DNA of 19,389 nucleotides, taken from JANXDG01 sp964561135 (GTDB lineage: Bacteria; Elusimicrobiota; Endomicrobiia; DTEH01). The notes below the pieces were generated by a model. That model made no database searches, was not told the DNA's origin, and saw nothing but the letters and a program-made list of their open reading frames with translations. Both the position numbers and the translations under genes were made by a program. Of this stretch, positions 14,753 to 19,389 are shown one piece after another (position 1 is the first letter of the stretch; every line of letters starts with the position of its first letter). The stretch covers positions 1-19,389 of the forward strand of contig CAZLOB010000024.1 of assembly GCA_964561135.1 (NCBI GenBank), in the 5' to 3' direction.

Positions 14753-14850
14753 AAAAACCCTCTATTTAAAATTTCTTTCTTATAACAAATGTTTTTGTCT
14801 TCATTTTTGATTACCAAAAATAAAATTAAAATACAAGGTCATGTGCGATA

Positions 14851-15555
14851 TCACAAAATTTTCTTGCCAGTAGATACTTCTATGAAATTTTCTTTAAAGT
14901 TTTGTTTGAATAATTTAATAGCTTGTTTACCAGTGCAATGGCAAGGCGCTACTTTTTCTACCTCAAGATTTTTAAATTCATTTACTATTTGTTTCACTTC
15001 AGATACAGATTTATCAATAAGGTGAAACCCGCCTAAAACTAAATAAACAGGTTCAGAAAAATAAGTTTTTACTTTTTTTATAATTTCAATTATTCCCGGA
15101 TGTGAACAACCTGTTATTATTGAAATTTTTTTATCTTTGATTATTAACGACTGTTCCGGAAGTGGTTGACCATCATATTCTCCTATAATCTCACCGGTAG
15201 AAAAAATATTTGGTTTAATCTCAGCAAGGCCAGAAACTTTAATTAATGGAACATTAAATTTTTTTATCTTTGACTTAAACTCTTCAGTAAAACTACGACA
15301 TATGTAAACTTTTACTTCGGGATTGTTTTCTAAAACATACCACAGACCACCATAATGGTCCCAATGTTCATGGGAAATAACAATATATTTTATTTGTTTT
15401 ACATCAATACCAAACTTCAAAAAATTGTTTTTTATAATTTCTCCATTAGAAAATGTATCAAATAGTAAATCGTTGTCTATCAAAAATGATACACCCCAAC
15501 CAACAAATAATCTCTTTAGTTTCGTAGACGCTTCTGCAATAACTTTTATCTCCAT
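14851..15555 (-). CDS. Metallo-beta-lactamase-fold hydrolase (MBL-fold, dihydropterin-type subfamily)
   Basis: The 234 residues carry a full dinuclear metal site: SHEHWDH (61-67, His62, His64, Asp66, His67), His152 in TGCSHPGI, His178 in GGFHL and His206 in APCHCTG. The TGCSH and PCHCTG motifs place it in the subfamily annotated as 7,8-dihydropterin-6-methyl-4-(beta-D-ribofuranosyl)-aminobenzene-5'-phosphate synthase-like proteins, first named from methanogens. Members in bacteria have no settled substrate, so I do not name a reaction. Asp128 and the following GQPLPEQSL segment form the middle of the domain. No signal peptide is present, so it is cytosolic. It starts 6 bases after feoA, so the two are one transcript. 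Confidence 0.88.
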   Translation of the reverse strand: MEIKVIAEASTKLKRLFVGWGVSFLIDNDLLFDTFSNGEIIKNNFLKFGIDVKQIKYIVISHEHWDHYGGLWYVLENNPEVKVYICRSFTEEFKSKIKKFNVPLIKVSGLAEIKPNIFSTGEIIGEYDGQPLPEQSLIIKDKKISIITGCSHPGIIEIIKKVKTYFSEPVYLVLGGFHLIDKSVSEVKQIVNEFKNLEVEKVAPCHCTGKQAIKLFKQNFKENFIEVSTGKKIL

Positions 15556-15561
15556 TCAAAT

Positions 15562-15789
15562 TCATCTTTCTACAATTACTCTTCTTGCCATACCATAACC
15601 TAATGCAATTTTTGTATTTCCAACTTCAACTATCACAGGACCTCTTGCTGCAATAGAACTAATTTTTTTAACTTCAACACCAATCCTTATTCCTAACGCA
15701 TCAAGTTTTTGATGTATCCCAAAACCACCTAAAATCTCTACAACTTTACCAACTTCGTTCTCTTTTAATTCCACCAATGAAGTTTTCAT
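15562..15789 (-). CDS. feoA: FeoA-domain protein
   Basis: The 75 residues form one SH3-like FeoA domain: a start like SLVELKENEVGKVVEILGG, the conserved LDALGIRIGVEVKKI (residues about 30-44), RGPVIVEVGNTKIALG and the terminal GMARRVIVE. FeoA is a small cytosolic partner that supports FeoB-mediated ferrous iron uptake. Here it is not adjacent to feoB: the MBL hydrolase, MscS and CoA-binding genes lie between. It is the first gene after the 379-base repeat gap downstream of fur. No Fur box is visible immediately upstream, so any Fur control would need read-through from the fur promoter. Confidence 0.9.
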   Translation of the reverse strand: MKTSLVELKENEVGKVVEILGGFGIHQKLDALGIRIGVEVKKISSIAARGPVIVEVGNTKIALGYGMARRVIVER

Positions 15790-15822
15790 AGATTTAATTT
15801 TTTCCTTTTACTTAATTTATTA

Positions 15823-15845
15823 GCAAGGTTAAAACCTTGCCCTAC
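15823..15845. repeat. REP-like hairpin, stem GCAAGGT, foot on right
   Basis: The stem GCAAGGT/ACCTTGC closes the loop TAAA and is followed by CCTAC. Compared with the GCAAGGC copies, the innermost pair has changed from C-G to T-A on both sides. Confidence 0.85.
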
Positions 15846-15931
15846 ATGTCTTTTACACTTTTATGCATCTGCACACCAACTCATTAACAGATATACACAT
15901 TAACACATTTACACATTTGCTCATATTTGGA

Positions 15932-15946
15932 CCGACGCAGGGTCGG
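15932..15946. repeat. GC-rich hairpin CCGAC/GTCGG
   Basis: CCGAC and GTCGG flank GCAGG, giving a five-pair stem that stands out from the AT-rich surroundings. It lacks the GTAGG foot and may be a decayed member of another hairpin family. Confidence 0.5.
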
Positions 15947-15970
15947 ATCTCGTAAACCCTATAAATAAAT

Positions 15971-15993
15971 GTAGGGCACGGCTTTAGCCGTGC
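15971..15993. repeat. REP-like hairpin, stem GCACGGC, foot on left
   Basis: GTAGG is followed by GCACGGC/GCCGTGC with loop TTTA. It pairs in outward orientation with the copy at 16013-16034, 19 AT-rich bases away. Confidence 0.85.
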
Positions 15994-16012
15994 TTTATTA
16001 TTTATTGCAAAA

Positions 16013-16034
16013 GCAATGTAAACCATTGCCCTAC
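16013..16034. repeat. REP-like hairpin, stem GCAATG, foot on right
   Basis: A 6-bp stem GCAATG/CATTGC with loop TAAAC is followed by CCTAC. It is slightly decayed at the innermost pair compared with the GCAATGC copy at 18727-18749. Confidence 0.75.
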
Positions 16035-16044
16035 AAGCTTATTA

Positions 16045-16060
16045 GCAAACCAAGGTTTGC
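16045..16060. repeat. Footless REP-like hairpin, stem GCAAACC
   Basis: GCAAACC/GGTTTGC are separated by only AA and followed by ATTTAC in place of CCTAC. The stem is perfect but loop and foot are altered, so it is probably a decayed copy. Confidence 0.6.
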
Positions 16061-16165
16061 ATTTACATTTAACTTTTAACTTTAAACCTTCAACTTTTAT
16101 TTAACCTTGAACTTTATACTTTGAACTTTCTCACCTTCTAACTTTTTTACTCTAAATTACACATC
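16061..16165. repeat. Degenerate short-period AACTTT-type tandem tract
   Basis: The plus strand reads as successive imperfect units of about 6-8 bases built on AACTTT, AACCTT and TGAACTTT, with almost no G. It has stops in all frames and looks non-coding. A similar run with ACACATT units is at about 15866-15924. Confidence 0.55.
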
Positions 16166-16168
16166 TAC

Positions 16169-16606
16169 TCATCTACACTTTTTGCACAATCCATAAATAA
16201 TAAGCTTGTGATCTAAAATTTTAAAATTATTTTTTTTAGCAAGCTGGTTTTGTAATGCTTCTAACTCTTTACATTCAACTTCTATAATTTTGCCACATTT
16301 TGTACACACAAGATGGTCATGATGATTGTGAGCATACTTATGTTCATAAATAATTTTTTGATTTCCAATTTTTGTTGCTTCAATAATACCAAGTTTGTTT
16401 AACAAAGAAAGTGTTCTATGAACAGTAGCGTAACCTATCTTAGGATTTTTTTTCTTAACAAGATGATAAATCTCGTCAACATTGCTATGTCCTTCGTTTT
16501 CAAAGAATGTTTCCAAAATTTGAACTCTTTGTTTTGTATTTTTAAGTTTTAAGTTCTTAATAGCAGTAAAAAATTCTTTTTTTACATCTTCGATATTTGC
16601 TTTCAT
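16169..16606 (-). CDS. fur: Fur-family metalloregulator
   Basis: The 145 residues show the Fur winged-helix domain (about 10-85), with NTKQRVQILETFF (23-35), HSNVDEIYHLVKKKNPKIGYATVHRTLSLL (40-69, recognition helix) and the wing ending near IIYE. The dimer/metal domain has HNHHDHLVCTKCGKIIEV (93-110), with Cys101/Cys104, and the C-terminal GLCKKC, with Cys141/Cys144, giving the structural zinc site. HHDH and Glu109/Glu111 are the usual regulatory-site region. Motifs cannot decide between Fur, Zur and PerR. The adjacent operator resembles a classical iron Fur box, and iron and zinc genes both follow, so Fur or Zur is most likely. The promoter and operator directly upstream imply autoregulation. 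Confidence 0.92.
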   Translation of the reverse strand: MKANIEDVKKEFFTAIKNLKLKNTKQRVQILETFFENEGHSNVDEIYHLVKKKNPKIGYATVHRTLSLLNKLGIIEATKIGNQKIIYEHKYAHNHHDHLVCTKCGKIIEVECKELEALQNQLAKKNNFKILDHKLIIYGLCKKCR

Positions 16607-16629
16607 TTTTATCTTTCATAAAATGATTT

Positions 16630-16644
16630 TGATAATCAATATCA
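16630..16644. promoter_or_regulatory. Fur box ahead of fur
   Basis: TGATAAT-C-AATATCA is a 7-1-7 inverted repeat with one mismatch to TGATAATnATTATCA; on the minus strand it reads TGATATT-G-ATTATCA. It abuts the -10 of the fur promoter and covers the expected transcription start, the usual position for repression by Fur. Confidence 0.75.
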
Positions 16645-16673
16645 ATTTTATAAAATAAAAAAATTTTTGTCAA
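16645..16673 (-). promoter_or_regulatory. Sigma-70-type promoter of fur
   Basis: On the minus strand a perfect TTGACA (16668-16673) is followed after exactly 17 bases by TAAAAT (16645-16650). The predicted start near 16638 gives a leader of about 32 bases. The promoter begins right after the stop of the thiolase gene. Confidence 0.75.
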
Positions 16674-16690
16674 GCGTTTTCCAAAAGTTT

Positions 16691-17602
16691 TTAAATAGCA
16701 GATTTTTGTTTTATCTTTTCCTTAATTCGACATAAAGCACATATCTCAAGTAGACATGGTGAGTTACAAATTTTACAAAAATTAAGTTTAGGGTAAGTTG
16801 TATAACTTGAAACAAGTTTTTGAAAATCACTTAAAAACTTAGAGTAGAAAGTCCATTTTGTAAGAGGCATTTCTTCTTCAAGTTTATTTAATAAATCTTT
16901 ATAAACCAAAGAAGTTGCTCCTTTTGAAAAAGGACATCTTTGTTCAACAAATGCCAAGTTTTTAACTTTTACAAAAACTCTTATTTCTTCATCTGTAAAT
17001 CTTATGAAAGGTTTTACTTTTTTTGCAAAACCTTCTTTTTCTGGTAAAACAGGTGCTTGCCTTACTAAATACTCTAAATTCCATCTTAAAACATTGCCAA
17101 AAAGTGTAGCAACCTCATCATCTAAATTATGCCCAGTTACAATAACATCATAATTGTTATCATAGGCAAATTTATTCAACAAATTTCTTTTAATCGTACT
17201 ACAAACAGAACAATTCTCTCTACGTAATATTTTTGAAATTTCACTTATATCTTTTCCAAACTCTTTTTTTATATCAATAATATGTATGGGTCTATTTATC
17301 AACTGTGACATTTTTATTACAGCTTCTTTTGATTTTACAGAATATTCTGTATCTGAGATGACAACATGTACTCCATCTACCAAATAACCTAACTGAGATA
17401 AACAATACCATACAGCAACACTGTCTTTACCTCCAGAAACAGCAACAAGTATTTTCTCATCTTTTTTTAACATCTTCCACTTTTCAATTGTTTTCTCTAA
17501 CATCCTTAAAAACCATTTAGGATAACAATCCTCACACAAAGCTAACCTATGTTCTTTCATATAAATTATCGCATTTTTGGTACACCAACGACATTTTGCC
17601 AT
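16691..17602 (-). CDS. TtuA/TtcA/CTU1-family tRNA 2-thiolation protein with Fe-S cysteines and zinc fingers
   Basis: PP-loop thiolases adenylate a tRNA uridine or cytidine and insert sulfur. The 303 residues contain an N-terminal zinc finger (Cys4, Cys7, Cys23, Cys26), the PP-loop SGGKDS (56-61), CSVC (Cys131, Cys134) and QRCPFS (Cys223), which together would hold a [4Fe-4S] cluster, GHNLDDE (157-163), and a C-terminal finger (Cys276, Cys279, Cys288, Cys291, with Cys283 between). This two-finger layout is that of TtuA/CTU1-type proteins, not E. coli TtcA, so 2-thiouridine formation is the likelier role. It starts 2 bases after larB, and the last larB codons AGG AGA form its Shine-Dalgarno, so the two are translated together. 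Its sulfur-carrier partner is not in the window. Confidence 0.88.
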   Translation of the reverse strand: MAKCRWCTKNAIIYMKEHRLALCEDCYPKWFLRMLEKTIEKWKMLKKDEKILVAVSGGKDSVAVWYCLSQLGYLVDGVHVVISDTEYSVKSKEAVIKMSQLINRPIHIIDIKKEFGKDISEISKILRRENCSVCSTIKRNLLNKFAYDNNYDVIVTGHNLDDEVATLFGNVLRWNLEYLVRQAPVLPEKEGFAKKVKPFIRFTDEEIRVFVKVKNLAFVEQRCPFSKGATSLVYKDLLNKLEEEMPLTKWTFYSKFLSDFQKLVSSYTTYPKLNFCKICNSPCLLEICALCRIKEKIKQKSAI

Positions 17603-17604
17603 TT

Positions 17605-18345
17605 TTATCTCCTGTTGATCAAATGTGCAATATATCCTGCTCCTAAACCATTGTCAATATTTACAACTGAAACACCTAAAGAACAACTGTTTAGCATTGT
17701 AAGTAAAGCAGAAAGACCTCTAAAAGATGAGCCATAACCTGTTGAAGTTGGCACTGCTATTACAGGAACCTTTGACAAACCAGCTATCACTGACGGCAAA
17801 ACACCATCCATACCTGCAACAACAATTATAACTTTTGCTTTTCTTATATATGGTATAACTTCTAAAACTCTATGTAGTCCTGCTACACCTACATCGTATA
17901 TTTCTTTAACTTTGTTTCCCAAAATTTTACAAATTGTAGATGCTTCTTTTGCAACAGGTATATCAGTAGTACCTGCTGTAACTATTAAAATAAATCCTCT
18001 TTTTGGTTTCTTTTCTTTCCCTACTAAAAGTATTCGTGCTTGTTCAAAAAATTTGTGTTGTTTTGGAATATAATTTTTTATTTTTTCATATTTTTCTTTC
18101 TCAAGCTTACTTGCAACAACAAACTTATGTTTTTCATACAACTTGTTAATTATTTCAACAAGCTGATTTTCATTTTTATGCAAACAATATATTATCTCAG
18201 GCACACCTTTGCGTACTTCCCTATGTATATCCACAACCGCTTCTTTAAGTTTCAAATATGGCATCAGAACAATGTAATCTATAACTTCATCTATAGTTTT
18301 TTTCCCCTTTTTATATTGAACCAAAATTTTTTGAATGTTTTTCAT
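17605..18345 (-). CDS. larB: LarB, pyridinium-3,5-biscarboxylic acid mononucleotide synthase
   Basis: LarB carboxylates and hydrolyses nicotinic acid adenine dinucleotide as the first step of the nickel-pincer cofactor used by lactate racemase and related LarA enzymes. The 246 residues show VVDIHREVRKGVPEIIYC (37-54), AGTTDIPVAKEAS (124-136), DVGVAGLHR (151-159), VVAGMDGVLPSVIAGL (175-190), AVPTSTGYGSSFRG (197-210) and MLNSCSLGVSVVNIDNGLGAG (217-237). Cys221 in NSC matches the catalytic cysteine described for the Lactobacillus enzyme. The C-terminal half is the PurE-like domain. Length is normal. No larA, larC or larE is in the window. It is followed at once by a PP-loop thiolase that is not LarE. 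No good Shine-Dalgarno is seen at 18345. Confidence 0.93.
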   Translation of the reverse strand: MKNIQKILVQYKKGKKTIDEVIDYIVLMPYLKLKEAVVDIHREVRKGVPEIIYCLHKNENQLVEIINKLYEKHKFVVASKLEKEKYEKIKNYIPKQHKFFEQARILLVGKEKKPKRGFILIVTAGTTDIPVAKEASTICKILGNKVKEIYDVGVAGLHRVLEVIPYIRKAKVIIVVAGMDGVLPSVIAGLSKVPVIAVPTSTGYGSSFRGLSALLTMLNSCSLGVSVVNIDNGLGAGYIAHLINRR

Positions 18346-18359
18346 AACACATATACAAT

Positions 18360-18382
18360 ATAGGGCAAACCTTTAGGTTTAC
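18360..18382. repeat. REP-like hairpin, stem GCAAACC, foot on left (one mismatch)
   Basis: ATAGG is followed by GCAAACC/GGTTTAC with loop TTTA. One base of the right arm and one of the foot are changed. It forms an outward pair with 18396-18418 across 13 bases. Confidence 0.75.
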
Positions 18383-18395
18383 AATTTATTATTTT

Positions 18396-18418
18396 GCACA
18401 GCTAAAGCTGTGCCCTAC
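18396..18418. repeat. REP-like hairpin, stem GCACAGC, foot on right
   Basis: GCACAGC/GCTGTGC closes the loop TAAA and is followed by CCTAC. Stem positions 4 to 6 differ from the GCAAGGC copies with pairing kept. Confidence 0.85.
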
Positions 18419-18506
18419 AGTATTTATTACAATATTACAATACAGTATTTATTACAAAATATTAACTACTTTTTACAAATCTTACTCCAGAAATATATCC
18501 TTCAAA

Positions 18507-18527
18507 GACTGAAGCGTCGGCTACACT
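18507..18527. repeat. Decayed REP-like element
   Basis: GACTGAAGCGTC followed by GGCTACA looks like a hairpin of the form GACGC-TGAA-GCGTC that has lost two bases of its left arm, with the foot altered from CCTAC to GCTAC. Confidence 0.4.
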
Positions 18528-18536
18528 ATACATAAT

Positions 18537-18559
18537 GTAGGGCAAACCTTCAGGTTTGC
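18537..18559. repeat. REP-like hairpin, stem GCAAACC, foot on left
   Basis: GTAGG is followed by GCAAACC/GGTTTGC with loop TTCA. A half element in the opposite orientation follows at 18576-18586. Confidence 0.85.
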
Positions 18560-18575
18560 AAAATAAAATAAACAT

Positions 18576-18590
18576 GCACGGCTAAACCTA
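18576..18590. repeat. REP-like half element lacking its right arm
   Basis: The left arm GCACGGC and loop TAAA are followed directly by CCTA, as if the right arm GCCGTGC had been deleted cleanly and the foot kept. Confidence 0.55.
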
Positions 18591-18726
18591 AATAATGCGT
18601 GAAAATGCTATATTTTTGACCTTATTCCGACGGAACAAATTTTTCAAGTTCAGACAAAATTTTTAAATTTTTAAAGTTGTAATTATGCATGAATATATAT
18701 TGTATTCTTTATATTCTTTATTTATT

Positions 18727-18749
18727 GCAATGCTAAAGCATTGCCCTAC
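18727..18749. repeat. REP-like hairpin, stem GCAATGC, foot on right
   Basis: GCAATGC/GCATTGC closes the loop TAAA and is followed by CCTAC, another paired stem variant. Confidence 0.85.
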
Positions 18750-18791
18750 AGAGTTTATTTATTACAGATGAAAAAAATTAAAAAAACTAAT

Positions 18792-18814
18792 GTAGGGCAA
18801 ACTTTTAAGTTTGC
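18792..18814. repeat. REP-like hairpin, stem GCAAACT, foot on left
   Basis: GTAGG is followed by GCAAACT/AGTTTGC with loop TTTA. Relative to GCAAACC the innermost pair is changed on both sides. Confidence 0.85.
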
Positions 18815-18820
18815 ATAATC

Positions 18821-19260
18821 TCAATTTATCGAAAATTTAATCTTTAACAAAATTGATAAATCAGAAAAAGTCTGCCAAACTTTGTAATTGCTTTTTCTAC
18901 GAAGGAAATATGAAATTTTATTATACCTTTTGGCATATAGCTTAAATCCACTTTTTAGGTGGATTTGTGCGGAGATGCCTTTTTCAACTATATTATATTG
19001 TTTCAAAAATACTTATAGATTTATGCATTTTTTAAGTTCAGCCTTGCATTAATACTAACCCGATGTGACTGTGTTATGACACTATTTTTAAATTGACAAC
19101 TTGCGAGCTTCAGGTTGCGATATCGTTGGTATCTCAACGCTGTAGATTACTGTTGTAGGGGGGTGAGGTTTGTTTACAAAAATTCAAATTTTTTAACAAA
19201 AATCTTAGGTTTTACCGACGAAATATTGGGTCAAAAAAATTATTTCAAAAAAATTTCTTA
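18821..19260. other. Non-coding region with locally higher GC, no recognised gene
   Basis: I see no reliable gene here. A 61-codon frame at 18821-19006 on the minus strand begins with TTG, has no Shine-Dalgarno and resembles nothing I know. A half REP element (TTCA plus GCCTTGC) lies at 19037-19047. From about 19056 to 19170 the base composition is less AT-rich, with a small hairpin CGTTG/CAACG at 19124-19139 and GTTGTAGGGGGG at about 19152-19163, which may include an old GTAGG foot. A structured RNA or a decayed mobile element is possible, but no known RNA family is recognised. Confidence 0.4.
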
Positions 19261-19267
19261 AAAACAC

Positions 19268-19296
19268 TTGACAAATTGTAAAAAAATATTTATATA
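19268..19296 (+). promoter_or_regulatory. Plus-strand promoter candidate directed out of the right end
   Basis: A perfect TTGACA (19268-19273) is followed after 17 bases by TATATA (19291-19296), with TATATT at 19295-19300 as a second option. It points rightwards, unlike all genes in the window, and suggests a divergently transcribed gene beginning at or after the ATG at 19387-19389. Confidence 0.5.
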
Positions 19297-19344
19297 TATT
19301 ATTGGAAAACAGACAGTATAGTTTTTAAAATTTAGATGAATTAA

Positions 19345-19368
19345 AATTGGTCTTTTATTAGACCAATT
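19345..19368 (+). promoter_or_regulatory. Nine-pair perfect hairpin in the putative leader at the right end
   Basis: AATTGGTCT and AGACCAATT pair perfectly around the loop TTTATT. It lies about 40 bases after the promoter candidate and 18 bases before the final ATG. The sequence after it is AAATTTTATATCC, without a clean U-run, so a leader structure or operator is more likely than a terminator. Confidence 0.45.
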
Positions 19369-19389
19369 AAATTTTATATCCATTAAATG

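Larger units (their letters stand above)
15790..16168. other. Non-coding gap between fur and feoA: REP-like hairpins and degenerate short-period repeats
   Basis: This 379-base gap has no credible gene on either strand. It holds four REP-like hairpins (15823-15845, 15971-15993, 16013-16034, 16045-16060), a GC-rich hairpin at 15932-15946 (CCGAC/GTCGG around GCAGG), and two runs of degenerate short tandem motifs: ACACATT-type at about 15866-15924 and AACTTT-type at about 16061-16165. It ends immediately at the fur stop codon. Confidence 0.7.
18346..18820. other. Repeat-rich non-coding region upstream of larB
   Basis: No convincing gene is found on either strand. It contains five REP-like hairpins (18360-18382, 18396-18418, 18537-18559, 18727-18749, 18792-18814), a half element at 18576-18586, and a decayed one near 18507-18527. 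Short direct repeats of AGTATTTATTACAA occur at about 18419-18455. A weak larB promoter may lie at the hairpin nearest the gene (TTGTAA, 16 bases, TATATT) but is not convincing. Confidence 0.65.

Noticed and set aside
16691..17602. LarE identity for the PP-loop protein next to larB
   Set aside because: The PP-loop reads SGGKDS and the protein has N- and C-terminal zinc fingers and CxxC Fe-S cysteines, which are TtuA/TtcA/CTU1 features, not LarE.
5166..18814. CRISPR array
   Set aside because: The repeats are palindromes of varied sequence at irregular distances in both orientations, with no uniform spacers and no cas genes.
18821..19006. 61-codon minus-strand frame
   Set aside because: It needs a TTG start, has no Shine-Dalgarno and resembles no known protein. 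It lies in a repeat-rich gap and is treated as probably non-coding.

Overview
The window is a very AT-rich stretch of a bacterial chromosome in which every recognisable gene lies on the minus strand, so the region reads right to left. Two Sec-type signal peptides, one of them on a probable outer-membrane beta-barrel, point to a diderm (Gram-negative-type) cell. The His-type Thi4, FeoA/FeoB, LarB and a TtuA/TtcA-type Fe-S thiolase suggest an anaerobic or sulfide-rich lifestyle. No ribosomal or other phylogenetic marker is present. The abundant GTAGG-hairpin repeats and the base composition recall uncultivated diderm lineages such as Elusimicrobiota or Omnitrophota, but that is only an impression.

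Layout, from right to left in the direction of transcription. (1) 18346-19389 has no convincing gene. It is rich in REP-like hairpins and decayed copies, and at its right end has a plus-strand promoter and a hairpin leading out of the window. (2) 16691-18345: larB (nickel-pincer cofactor biosynthesis) coupled to a TtuA/TtcA-type tRNA thiolase. (3) 16169-16673: a Fur-family regulator behind a good sigma-70-type promoter with a near-perfect Fur box. (4) 15790-16168: a non-coding gap with REP-like hairpins and degenerate short-period repeats. (5) 6828-15789: a metal-homeostasis island of feoA, a beta-lactamase-fold hydrolase, an MscS channel, a CoA-binding protein, a divergent feoB, a ZIP transporter, a small HxH/CxxC membrane protein, a histidine-rich outer-membrane-like protein, and a zinc/manganese ABC importer (binding protein, ATPase, permease). 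A GlcD-like FAD oxidoreductase (5401-6831) is coupled to the ABC permease by an ATGA overlap. (6) 5146-5400: a gap with four REP-like hairpins. (7) 2469-5145: thi4 (thiamine thiazole) overlapping a pabB-pabC fusion (folate). (8) 1-2418: a tandem-HTH XRE-type regulator, a ketosynthase homologue lacking both catalytic histidines, and the start of a membrane protein cut by the window edge.

The central theme is divalent-metal acquisition. A Fur protein with its own operator precedes genes that together could carry iron and zinc across both membranes: a His-rich barrel in the outer membrane, a periplasmic binding protein with an ABC transporter, and ZIP plus FeoB-type permeases in the inner membrane. 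Several other genes encode enzymes that probably use metals or sulfide (Thi4, the Fe-S thiolase, LarB's pathway, the metallo-hydrolase). A second theme is a family of at least 14 short hairpins whose stems vary with pairing preserved and whose flanking GTAGG is constant, as expected of REP elements; no mobilising transposase is in the window.
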